A stretch of DNA of 64,000 bases, taken from Phymatolithon calcareum (Eukaryota; Rhodophyta; Florideophyceae; Hapalidiales). The stretch's first letter is position 1; each line of letters opens with the position of its first letter. The position numbers were made by a program, and so were the translations under genes. Shown here piece by piece: positions 10,759 through 19,983 of this stretch. The notes under the pieces were generated by a model, which saw nothing but the letters and a program-made list of their open reading frames with translations, was not told the DNA's origin and did no database searches. The stretch covers positions 1,054,001 to 1,118,000 of the forward strand of contig OZ345377.1 in assembly GCA_977006965.1 (NCBI GenBank), written 5' to 3'.

Positions 10759-11414
10759 GGATACCGTGCGCTTGTGCGTGCCAGCGGAGTTAGTTCGGTC
10801 AAGGATCGGAGCTCTTTAACTGCAATATACAATAAGTGATTCTTGGCAGAAACTAATTTAGACGTGCATCGAATGTGCTATAGGTCCAATTCTTGGCCTT
10901 GCTGTAAAAAGGATACGTCACCATAAATCATTGTTTCCGTTGTTTCCATATCACATGAAAAAAATTTAATAATTTTTTGAAGCAGTATTTCGCTGGTGAC
11001 GTATACAAAAACATTTTGAGATGTGCGCTATAAGCCGGGATAACACTCGGGCCTGGTACTCTTACGTTTTACTTTCACAAAAACATTTTGAGATGTGCGC
11101 TATAAGCCGGGATAACACTCGGGCCTGGTACTCTTACGTTTTACTTTCATTTGTTATCCCGGCTTACGGCACACATCTCCTTATTCTGTTTCGCTGAAGT
11201 TTTTTTTATGCGGCTTGCAATGTCAGTTTTGATTCCAGGTGTCCAGCAAGGATGCAGGTGAGGAGAGTTGAGACGGCACTAACATATGTCATTCGTAGCG
11301 CTAAATCGTAGTGCAATGTAGTGCAAACCATGTGATGAGTGTCGAATTTGAGCTTGCTTTACTTAAGAGAGTTGAACGAGCGAATGCGATGACGTTTTGC
11401 TCGCGATATCCACG
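10759..11414. other. Intergenic with 72-bp tandem duplication
   Basis: Shared upstream region of the divergently transcribed receptor-like gene (minus) and the zinc-finger gene (plus). Contains the duplicated segment and inverted partial copy at 11005-11180 described separately. No other structure recognised. Confidence 0.5.
11005..11180. repeat. 72-bp tandem duplication plus inverted partial copy
   Basis: Two essentially identical 72-bp units (11005-11076 and 11077-11148) each contain gagatgtgcgctataagccg and ggataacactcgggc. They are followed at about 11150-11180 by an inverted partial copy (gttatcccggcttacgg, cacacatctcc). The inverted ends would let the block fold, as in a miniature inverted-repeat element with a duplicated end. 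Confidence 0.85.
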
Positions 11415-13082
11415 ATGGTGCCTCCGATGGAAATCCTCGAATCCACGGCCCAGCCCTTCGATTTTAAGCAAATCTGCAAAGAACACCCGATTCCTCTCCT
11501 CGACGACCCCGATCAACTCGATGATATATTGGACGTGGTTGCCGCGAAAACGTCCGCTTCCCCGGAGCCCATTGCGGTTCATGCAGACCAGGGCACACCA
11601 TTCCAAGACACTGTCAATCTCGCCGGCATGCCCCAATATGCTGCTCGCACTCCCGGATCTTCTTTCAGCAAAGCGCAGACCACAGCACTCCGAGTCAGTC
11701 CCACAGCCGATACCAACGAAAGTGGTCGGCTCCACTGTGCAGAATTCGGACACACGTCATCAGAGGCTTCCGTCCCGGCTTCCCCAACTCCAACGATAAG
11801 TGAAGTCATGCTGCGTTATAACGCGATTGACCCGAGTATCCAGAAATCGGTCCGCCGAGAGTTCATGGACATTATCAAAAAGTACTCACACGACCCAGCT
11901 GTTGAAAAACGGCAGAAGGGCACCGCCGATGCCTTAGTTCGTGCACAGATGCAATCGGACACTCCAGTGCAATCCCAAGTGCACGCCGCACCTTCGGCAT
12001 ATATTCGCGCACCGCAAAAGATTGAGGCACAGCCCGAGGCTTTTCCCACCGGTCAGGGTCAGAGTCGACGTCAGAATGAAGCTCAAGACCAGGTCCAAGG
12101 AGGGGAAATCCCATCAGTCTCCAAGTTTTCAGTCCATACTTCCTCGTCTCGGGCCGCCAACCTACTCGTAATTCCTTCAGTGGGCCCACAGCGTCCACAA
12201 TACTCATCCCCAATTGCATCTGCCTCTCGTACCGGGAGAACGACGAGCAACGGTGTTCCAAGCAAGCACTGCCATGTTTGCAATCGGGGTCAAAGGGACA
12301 TTCTGCAGCGTGTGCCATGCGGGAATATTGTGGAGGGAACGTGCCGTAAAGTGATTTGCCAGAGATGCTTCTCTTCAGCTGAGTGGGAAGGAAAAGTGGA
12401 CATGGAAAACGCACGGTCACAAGGAAGAAGCTGGAAATGCACCCATTGCACCGGAGTATGCCCGCCCAGCGCGCAGTGCTTTGTGTACCACCGCGCTGCG
12501 TATCGCCGTCGACAGCAAAGGAAGGCTGCTGCTTTTGAAGCCACGCTCTTGTCCCAACAGGCTGCCAATACCCAAGCTGTTGTCAACCACCTCCCAAATT
12601 TACAGCAATGGCCAGAGAACGTACAATTGGTCGGTGGCCACCCTCCCAACAGCCCAAATGTCTACTTGGATCTTGCCAGCTTCACACAGACCTTCGCCAT
12701 TCAGCCGACCGGCGCGCAAAATACCACCGTGAATATCCCGTCCAGTTTTGAAAACACGACAGCCATGGAGCCATCTTCTTCCCACGGTGTTGGTGCAAGG
12801 TATCATGCGGTTGGCGCAGCCCCTGGTACACAATATGAAATTCCAATTGAGAGCTTGAATGCGAACACGCACGTCTCAGCTGTTCGGTCGCCGTCCCCTG
12901 AAGGCTCTCATTCCAGCGTGGGGCAGGCATTCAAGAGACGAAGAATTGATAGGGGCCCCTTGGAGGAATGGAACACGGCTGACATGGGTGCAAGGACGCT
13001 GAATGACGGATACCCTACACTAGGTTCGCCGGCAACCCTACATCAGGAGGTTTTCCTCCCCGATTTCAATTGGCCCTTCTAA
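11415..13082 (+). CDS. zf-4CXXC_R1 (CDCA7-like) zinc-finger protein
   Basis: Protein of 555 aa from ATG 11415 (the upstream TTG at 11397 is unlikely). The recognisable part is a cysteine cluster: CHVCNRG, VPCGN, GTCRKVICQRCF, SWKCTHCTGVCPPSAQC, then VYHRAAYRRRQQRK. This spacing fits the zf-4CXXC_R1 family (CDCA7/R1), nuclear proteins that bind DNA; CDCA7 proteins recruit the HELLS/DDM1 remodeller in chromatin and DNA-methylation maintenance. The rest is low-complexity Pro/Ser/Gln-rich, with a short helix-prone stretch (IQKSVRREFMDIIKKYSHD) and a late basic KRRRIDRG. It ends FLPDFNWPF, which looks like a natural C-terminus. No intron needed. The exact subgroup and role are inference; alternatives are other plant- or alga-type 4CXXC proteins. 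Confidence 0.75.
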   Translation: MVPPMEILESTAQPFDFKQICKEHPIPLLDDPDQLDDILDVVAAKTSASPEPIAVHADQGTPFQDTVNLAGMPQYAARTPGSSFSKAQTTALRVSPTADTNESGRLHCAEFGHTSSEASVPASPTPTISEVMLRYNAIDPSIQKSVRREFMDIIKKYSHDPAVEKRQKGTADALVRAQMQSDTPVQSQVHAAPSAYIRAPQKIEAQPEAFPTGQGQSRRQNEAQDQVQGGEIPSVSKFSVHTSSSRAANLLVIPSVGPQRPQYSSPIASASRTGRTTSNGVPSKHCHVCNRGQRDILQRVPCGNIVEGTCRKVICQRCFSSAEWEGKVDMENARSQGRSWKCTHCTGVCPPSAQCFVYHRAAYRRRQQRKAAAFEATLLSQQAANTQAVVNHLPNLQQWPENVQLVGGHPPNSPNVYLDLASFTQTFAIQPTGAQNTTVNIPSSFENTTAMEPSSSHGVGARYHAVGAAPGTQYEIPIESLNANTHVSAVRSPSPEGSHSSVGQAFKRRRIDRGPLEEWNTADMGARTLNDGYPTLGSPATLHQEVFLPDFNWPF

Positions 13083-13750
13083 CTGAAATTAACTGGAATC
13101 GGAGACTCCGCTTCGAAGTGCCCACGAAGCTTATTGAAGAAATGGGTAGGCAAGGAGCATGGGCAATTGGTACGCTCAGCAGAACCCTGAAGAAGCCCAC
13201 ATGGACCCCTACCGAAGAGAATGAAGTGGCGCGAGCCATTGACGTGATACTATGCAATTCTGAATAAGGTAACGGACAAAGCTCGATGCTAGTATAATGC
13301 GATTAGAAAGGTGCCGACTTTCCTCAAGTTGGGACACATGGTACCTTCTCAATAAATCCTCTAAATTACGATTCGAAGTGCCCCTCCCGACTAAAAATCC
13401 GGCAAAACATATCTAATTTTAAGGTCACCTGCAAGACTATAAAACAGCAAGCAAACTGTAATCCTCAAAGCTGTAGATCCTACTATCTTTCGACCCAGGA
13501 AACTCTCTCACAGCGTATCATAATCCACACAGGGGACTGCGAGAGACCGCCTCCGAGCGTTACAGTAAAAAGCGCCCTAGCATTGCATTACTGAATAAGC
13601 GTGATTCTCGATATGACAGACGGTCACGTCGAAAGCTTACGGGTTACAAGACCTATCCTGTATGCCAGTGCTTGCAGTCATTTTCTGACGCCCGCAAAGG
13701 CACAGGTGCCAGCTGTTGCTTAGGAAGGTTATCTGAGAGCGGTATGAATC
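13083..13750. other. Intergenic before the palindrome-rich zone
   Basis: No gene recognised. It covers the zinc-finger gene's 3' region up to the first 16-bp palindrome (13751). Confidence 0.4.
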
Positions 13751-13766
13751 TGTTGCATATGCAACA
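13751..13766. repeat. 16-bp palindrome TGTTGCATATGCAACA (first of a family)
   Basis: A perfect palindrome of the consensus TGTTGCAYRTGCAACA. Other members: 15509, 15550, 15591, 15627 and 15668 in the 41-bp array; 16805; 17842; 17914; and many in the 18.88-19.89 kb array. I found none in the rest of the window. The form (two 7-bp arms around a 2-bp centre) is like the binding site of a dimeric DNA-binding protein. Confidence 0.85.
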
Positions 13767-13839
13767 AAAGGCTTTGAGACTTCTTTTCGCCTGCCCTCGC
13801 GACCCTTTAATATATTTGGTATGAGTAGTGCCGCATAGG

Positions 13840-14800
13840 CATCTTCAGTTGGAGCTGCTTTACAATATTTTCAGACATGTTAAACTGCGAAGCTCCCACA
13901 AAGAGGTGCATAAGTGATATAAATTGATTTATTTTAAAAGCACACAAGACCTCAGTGTGAGCTACAGGACAGATTCTCAATTACGTCGACTTTCTGCATT
14001 CTATCTTTCTAACATTGCAGTGAGTCTCTGGCATTAATATGCATTCTCTTTGTCCTTCAGTAAGCGCTGGAGTGTAATAAGCTCAATCTCAGCACTGGAT
14101 CCGAAGTACTCACGCAGGATTGATTTCCTCAACACGGGGATTCTCTGACATCATAAACGCGTCGTTTTATCCCATATATGTAAAGCCCCCGGCAACTCTT
14201 TCGACTTAACTATCGGGATTTGCACTTAGCGATCCTCTGCGAAATTCTTCCACACTTGGATTACATCTTTTAATCGTCGATTCTTTCGCACCTCACCTTC
14301 TTCTGCTTGATACAATAATTTGGCGAGATGCTCCACTTATCGGAGGTAGCTAATGTCCTTTCATACTTCTGCCATCGGGGTCAGATGAGTTGCATACTCC
14401 CAGTTTGGGAGAATTATCGACTTGAATATCCTGACGAATATTTCCGGGTGGAAGCCACTGACATTATCGCCAACATGCCTAAGTTTGTGCATGCATCCAA
14501 CTGAAGTCCGTACTTTTGACATTGCTGTATCGTCGGTAGCTCCAGTGTTGTTCATGCTAATTCCCGTGTGGGAAGTCTCCGCGCATGGTGCAGTTCTATT
14601 CTGACTATCATGAAGTTGTGTTTAGGTAGCCCCTTGTATTTTAGAAATTCACTCTTTTCCGGCTCTGTGTTCTATGGCAAAGAGTTTTCGTCTTTCCAGT
14701 GCGAGGCTATGACCAATAACCTTTGCAACACATTCTTGGCCTGTAGGAGCAGGGAAACTGCACTAACTGTTCTTAGACGTTTCCTTTTCGAGGGGCATAC
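13840..14800 (-). pseudogene. LINE 3' half (broken copy)
   Basis: Minus-strand LINE remnant of the same family as at 6.8 kb. It begins after the motif C region (reads LLVIASHWKDENSL), then MNNTGATDDTAMSKVRTSVGCM, VSGFHPEIFVRIFKSIIL and PNWEYATHLTPMAEV, then the C-terminal block KNRRLKDVIQVWKN and LPGALHIWDKTTRL, with stops throughout. The 3' untranslated part (about 13840-14000) closely matches 15715-15870 and ends in an A/T-rich tail ('tttaaaataaatc' on the minus strand). Comparison with copies at 32.2-33.1 and 36.1-36.6 kb suggests an internal deletion after PMAEV. Confidence 0.8.
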
Positions 14801-15479
14801 GGTTCTGTTGCATATGGGCAAGGACTAACATCTAGAGCTACATGCGTCATTTCGTGCCCATGGAACATGTGGCTATTTACATAAAAGTTTCAAAAAATTG
14901 TTAAAAATTGACTTCAGCCAATCCGGGCGTGGAGATTCTGTCTGTGAGATTAGCTTTTGTATTTTGAGCATTCCTTTTGTTGCTATAAATCCATCGATTT
15001 TTCAAAATCGAAAAAAATCACTCGGTCCATTAGTTATCATAAAACATAACAAAGCTGTAGCCTTCTGGTGGCCGCTCAATTTTTTTGTCTTGCAGTGGTC
15101 CAATATGGAGAAAAGAGTTGTGCGCTTATCACACCGCTTCCGTTGAGAGGGAGGGTTTGCAGCCAGGCCCGCGAGCATTTTAGTTGAGAAGAGCTACGAA
15201 GAAAGTAGCAACTGAAACGCATCTCCCTTACAGTCTAATGAGTGTTGCTGAGGGCGTTTACTAAATTGCAAATCAAAAAACCACTTCCGGTGAACTTTGG
15301 AAAATCAAGTCATTCCCCTGGTTGAATTTTCCTTTAAATATCTGGAGAATTGGCGCGTTTAAATAAAAACCTAATCTTTCCCACGCGTTTCACATGTCTC
15401 GTTTGCATTAGAATCTTAAGAAAACGGAAAAGTTCGAAAATGACGCATGCAGCTCTTGATGTTAGTTCTTGCTCATATA

Positions 15480-15690
15480 CAACAAAGGCCTTGATGCCAA
15501 TGTGGTTCTGTTACACGTGCAACAAAAGGCCTAGAGGCCAATATGATTCTGTTGCACATGCAACAAAAAGCCTTGATGCCGATGTGGTTCTGTTGCACAT
15601 GCAACAAAAGGCCTATCGGCCAATTCTGTTGCACAAGCAACAAAAGGCCTTGATGCCGATGTGGTTCTGTTGCACATGCAGCAAAAGCGA
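15480..15690. repeat. 41-bp minisatellite, about 5 units, each joined at a 16-bp palindrome
   Basis: Units read caacaaaaggccttgatgcc then gatgtggttctgttgcacatg; one unit is 36 bp. Each unit junction recreates the 16-bp palindrome. Lies immediately at the 3' side of the LINE remnant at 15715-16200. Apparent reading frames across it (rich in Cys, His, Gln) are artefacts of the repeat. Confidence 0.9.
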
Positions 15691-15714
15691 TATGTATGTA
15701 CAGATCTACCAATA

Positions 15715-16200
15715 TGCACTAGAGATCTTCAGTTGGAGGCGCTTTACAATATTTTCAGACATGTTAAACTGCGAAGCTCCCACAAAGAGGTGCATAAGTG
15801 ATATACATTGATTTATTTTGAAAACACCCAAGAAATCGTTTTGAGTTACAGCGCAGATTCTCAATTACTTCGACTTACCTCATTCTGTCTTTCTAGAGCT
15901 CGAGTGAGTCTCTTTCATTCATATTCATTCTCTTTGTCCACTTTAGACCCAATTAAGAGCTAGAGTGCAATAAACTCAATCTAAGCACTGGATCCGAAGT
16001 ACTTAGGCAGGATTGATTTCCTCCGCAGCCCTGGCTCTGTTTCAAATCAGGCTTAGGTGTTCTATCCGCTCTGTTCTCTATGCCATAGAGATTTCGTCTA
16101 CGCACTCCAAGGCTATGACTAATAGCCTCCGTAACCATTTCCCATTCTTGGCCTGTAGGAGCACGTTGCCTGCAAACATGTACAATAGCTGTTCTGACAT
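15715..16200 (-). pseudogene. LINE 3' end, internally deleted copy
   Basis: Minus-strand LINE tail closely matching 13840-14780 but lacking the central ~450 bp. It starts with LLQAKN-like codons near 16180 and joins directly to the 3' terminal sequence ('cttcggatccagtgcttag', 'ggacaaagagaatgaatatg'). As in the other copy, a 16-bp palindrome lies within about 40-75 bp beyond its 3' end. Confidence 0.75.
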
Positions 16201-16204
16201 ATTT

Positions 16205-17277
16205 TTGTTCACTTTTCTAAAATAGTGTTAAACCTTCTCGCTAGATAGGCCAATATTGATGGCTCCAAAAGAGCTTATAGATGCTAATTGGGCGAATCGA
16301 ACTTAAAACAGCTATAGAATCTGTCAAAACACAATAATGAATACAAATCTCTCGTTAGTGCCCTTGAAACCGTAAAATGACAGATGGAACTTGCCATGAC
16401 TGCTAATTGTATACTGCAAACAATATCTCAGATTTGTGCAGCGACCACGCAGATAATATACCGGAAACCAAATACAGGGAGTATTTTCACTGACTACATC
16501 CTGGGACCAGTAGGCGATACGGAGCCTATCTAAAAATGAAAGAAAGAATACTTCGTTACTCCCTGAAACAGAACCCGGAAAGGAAAATATGCAACAGGGG
16601 CAGTGCTTAATGAAGTGTTAAGAATAATTACAGTTGTTTAAATTGTTGCACATTGAACATAATTGTATAAAAGGCGAATAACGTTTTAATCGCTCCGAAA
16701 TCACGCTTTGTGGCAATGCAAAATCTCAAAGGCACACAAGAAAATGGTGCACAAGTAACAGGGCCAGTGTATAAATAATGAAGCAAAATGTCTATTTTTC
16801 CAGATGTTGCATGTGCAACAAAATGGCAAAAGAGGCGAACAACGTTTTTCGTTGCAAAAACACGCTTTGCTGCACATGAAACATGCCAACAAGTGCATGA
16901 GATATTGTTCCATAGGAAACAGGGACAGCGGTCCTATATAGAAGAGATATATCAGAATTTATGCTGTTCCAGACGTTGCCCGCGGGACACAGTGACACAA
17001 AATGGTCTAATGACCTTCTAAATCCCTTATTTTGGCAGATGAACTAGCCTGGTCCGGAATGAAAATACGTCTGGGATGCCAACCTATAGCACATGGAAGA
17101 TGACGTATAACAAAATGCTAATGTAAACTTCATTTATTTTAGCCCACATCCTGACAATTTGTTTCCAAGAGCATAACCAGAGCACAATAAAGAAGCTCAT
17201 CATGATTAGAGCTGCCAGTTCTTCTCACTCAAAGTGCTCGACACAGAAAGCTCCGAACATTATTTGTAACAATTTTC
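16205..17277. other. Palindrome-containing stretch without a recognised gene
   Basis: No supported gene. Holds the palindrome at 16805-16820 and degenerate half-sites near 16641 and 16868. AT-rich otherwise. Confidence 0.4.
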
Positions 17278-17739
17278 TTACCGCTTCCAATTCCTAAGCT
17301 TCCTCTTCATTATACCCAAAGCTGTAACCTTGATCTTCAAACGATTCTCCAGAACACTCTCACTTTCTCTAATTCGAGAAAGACAAGCGGACATCTTCAC
17401 GGACTCTGCTCCAGATGATCCTATCTCGAGGTCGGAAAGTGTGTTCATAAGATCTTTCATGGAGCAGGATAAGTTCTTAATGTACTGGAGCTCTTGAACG
17501 GCATACTTCAAAGCTCTAAATTGTACCTTCTCGGACCTGGAATTCGTATACGGTACACCTTCGTCCACAATGTCGAAGTTTGGCACTCGAACCGGGGACA
17601 TCATATTGATCATCCTTGGTCGTGAATATTCTCCAGCAACCAAGCTCCAGGAGCCTCGATCGGCGATCACCGCCTCAAGATGATGATCCAGGATGTAGTC
17701 TTTCTCTGTCGTACTGTCCGCGTCTGCAACAGATTCCAT
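17278..17739 (-). CDS. Unknown helical protein, probable first exon
   Basis: Not recognised. From ATG 17739 (MESVADADSTTEKDYILDHH) it encodes 153 aa, acidic at first and then with helix-prone segments (ALKYAVQELQYIKNL, SCSMKDLMNTLSDLEIG) and a basic end (IMKRKLRNWKR). The final codons run into CG|GTAAGA, a good splice donor that also creates the stop, so the protein probably continues in an exon further downstream that I could not place. In-frame codons above ATG 17739 read through the palindrome region and are unlikely to be protein. It diverges from the zinc-finger gene at 18029, with palindromes at 17842 and 17914 between them. Confidence 0.4.
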   Translation of the reverse strand: MESVADADSTTEKDYILDHHLEAVIADRGSWSLVAGEYSRPRMINMMSPVRVPNFDIVDEGVPYTNSRSEKVQFRALKYAVQELQYIKNLSCSMKDLMNTLSDLEIGSSGAESVKMSACLSRIRESESVLENRLKIKVTALGIMKRKLRNWKR

Positions 17740-17841
17740 CTTGGTCCTTCTCAAATTTCTGTGAGGTGCATCTGTTGACGGGTAATATCGTTTTTGTAGA
17801 TGTAAAAGCATACTATGTGGCACACGAGACGCATGAGACAA

Positions 17842-17929
17842 TGTTGCACATGCAACAGGGACATGTTTCTTAGATATTTTCAATATTTGGAGCATTTTAT
17901 AAAACGTTTCAAGTGTTGCACGTGCAACA
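17842..17929. promoter_or_regulatory. Two 16-bp palindromes between divergent genes
   Basis: TGTTGCACATGCAACA at 17842-17857 and TGTTGCACGTGCAACA at 17914-17929, centres 72 bp apart, lie in the 290-bp space between divergent starts at 17739 (minus) and 18029 (plus). The placement suggests an operator-like role shared by both promoters. Function is inference; the sites themselves are plain in the sequence. Confidence 0.5.
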
Positions 17930-18028
17930 CAATTGGAAGTATAGTCAAATTTTATTTTATGAACATGCATGCATTTTGTTGCGCAGGCCACAAAAAGTCG
18001 AATGCTGAGAACTACATGCACTGACAGT

Positions 18029-18709
18029 ATGACGAAAATACCGGAGGGCGATTCTCAAGAAGTTTCTTCACCTTCTTCCAGGACCATGAGCCTGTCAAAG
18101 ATGGATATTCGGTTCATCACTCACGCTGGTCCAGTACTGAGGAGAGAACCGATAAGATATTCAAGTTCATCAAGGAGATCGAAGTCATCAATAGCGACAA
18201 ATGCAAGAAATTTGAAGACAAAAGGAATTGCCAAGTGCTCTTACAGAAACTGCGGATTGGAATACTCTTCGACAGGAAATATGAACAAACATGTACGTTT
18301 ACGTCTTTCCCAATTGGAGTCTGGTGTGCATAGGCACATTCTGACATTCGTGTACCCGGTTTACTATTTTAAGATTAAAGCAAGGCATTTAAACGAAAGG
18401 AATCACAAGTGCAAATACTGCCCATTGCGGTTCTCGTTTTCCAGTAATCTGCAGCGACACATTGGCGCAGTGCACTCAGTAAGTTTATGGACTCCTGTCT
18501 TTGACGGCTATAAGCAGAAACACATATTTTGAGAGATATCTAACGTATTTGTTGACATTCTCCCCTTCCAGGCCAATACTGGTGAAATGAAGAGACCATA
18601 TCGGTGCCATTTGCGTGAATCGAACTTCAAAATGCTATGCCATCTGTCAAAGCATATTAATGGGACACATCTAAATAGAATTCTTTCCCCAAAGCCGTTG
18701 ACTCAGTGA
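18029..18709 (+). CDS. C2H2 zinc-finger protein (3 exons)
   Basis: Probable sequence-specific DNA-binding protein of about 168 aa. Exons: 18029-18292, 18374-18478 and 18572-18709, all phase 0, with introns of 81 nt (GTACGT..TTTTAAG) and 93 nt (GTAAGT..CCTTCCAG). Splicing restores consecutive fingers: CSYRNCGLEYSSTGNMNKH plus IKARH (C-x4-C-x12-H-x4-H), then CKYCPLRFSFSSNLQRH and IGAVH (C-x2-C-x12-H-x4-H), then a third, YRCHLRESNFKMLCHLSKH, INGTH, in which the second cysteine is missing. A Ser/Arg/Lys-rich stretch precedes the fingers (SSSSRRSKSS). Without splicing the fingers are broken, which supports the model. In-frame ATGs further up (17969, 18002) are possible alternative starts. Sits inside the palindrome zone, so it is a candidate reader of the palindromes (inference). 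Confidence 0.75.
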
Positions 18710-18877
18710 ATTAAAGGATGTAATTTGGTGCGGCGGTTGAGAGCAATTGCTCTGCCCTTGGCGGCGATCTTTCGGAGAGAATAACGGAAAGATAGAATAT
18801 GAACAGAAACGCTGCCAATATGGAGCGTGTGAAATTGTCACAAAGAAGTTCCGGAGAGCTGCGCTTTCTCCATCCAT

Positions 18878-19890
18878 CGGACTTGTTGCATGTGCAACAC
18901 TTGGTAAAACACATAATATTATGTTGCACATGCAACACACCCGTTTGTCCCCATCCAGTCTATGTGTGCATTATCATGTTGCAAGTGCCTCATGTTGCAT
19001 ATGCAGCACTGTTCTCTTCATAACTCCACTTCATAGTAACTGGCTGTTTCTCATTCTGCAACAGTAAGCGTCGTAGTGTATAGTAAACTTAGTTGTTCTA
19101 AAATGGGATGTTGCACATGCAAGAAGTTTGTTGCATGTGCAACACTTGATATGTTGCACATGCAACATACCCGTTTGTCCCCATCCAGTCTATGTGTGCA
19201 TTATCATGTTGCAAGTGCCTCGTGTTGCATATGCAACACTTTTCTGTTCATAGCTCCGCTTCATAGTAACTGGCTGTTTCTCATTCTGAAACAGTAAGCG
19301 TCGAAGTGTATAGTAAACTTAGTGGTTCTAAAATGGGATGTTGCACATGCAAGAAGTTCGTTGCATGTGCAACGCTCTGAAAAACACATAGTATTATGTT
19401 GCACATGTAACATACCCGTTTGTCTCCATCCAGTCCATGTGTCCGTTATCATGTTGCAAGTGCCTCGTGTTGCATATGCAACACTCTTCTGTTCATAACT
19501 CCACTTCATAGTAACTGGCTGTTTCTCACTCTGCAACAGTAAGCGTCGAAGTGTATTGTAACTTAGTGGTTCTAAAATGGGATGTTGCACATGCAAGAAG
19601 TTTGTTGCATGTGCAACACTTGGAAAAACACATAATATTATGTTGCACATGCAACATACCCGTTTGTCCCCATCCAGTCTATGTGTGCGTTATCATGTTG
19701 CAAGTGCCTCGTGTTGCATATGCAACACTTTTCTGTTCATAACTCCACTTCATAGTAACTGGCTGTTTCTCATTCTGTAGCAGTAAGCGTCCTGGTGTAT
19801 TGAACATTTTGTTGTTTCAAAATGGTATGTTGCACAGGCAACACATGGAAGAATGCATAATATGCTGTTGCACATGCAACACACCCGTTT
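18878..19890. repeat. 230-245-bp tandem array (about 4.3 units) dense in 16-bp palindromes
   Basis: Phase marker 'aaatgg' followed by g/tatgttgcaca recurs at about 19101, 19331, 19575 and 19820, i.e. spacings of about 230, 244 and 245 bp, with a partial unit at each side. Each unit carries four or five copies or near-copies of the TGTTGCAYRTGCAACA palindrome, a 'cccgtttgtccccatccagt' block and a 'tcatagtaactggctgttt' block. The last palindrome (19867-19882) is about 100 bp before the recombinase ATG. Resembles iteron, subterminal-repeat or recombinase-binding arrays. Open frames across it (Cys/His-rich, both strands) are repeat artefacts. Confidence 0.92.
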
Positions 19891-19983
19891 GTCCCGATCC
19901 GGACAGACAATTCGATTCTCCCGGCTGTTTTAATATGAGAGGAATTACGCTTTACTGTGCGGCATCTGTTTTGTGTTCCGGAG

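Noticed and set aside
15473-15719. Minus-strand Cys/His/Gln-rich ORFs and a possible CRISPR-like array
   Set aside because: They are the 41-bp minisatellite read as protein. Units abut without unique spacers, so it is not a CRISPR.
18671-19780. Several Cys-rich ORFs on both strands
   Set aside because: Products of the 230-245-bp tandem array; composition follows the palindrome (CATCNM, LHVQH and so on).
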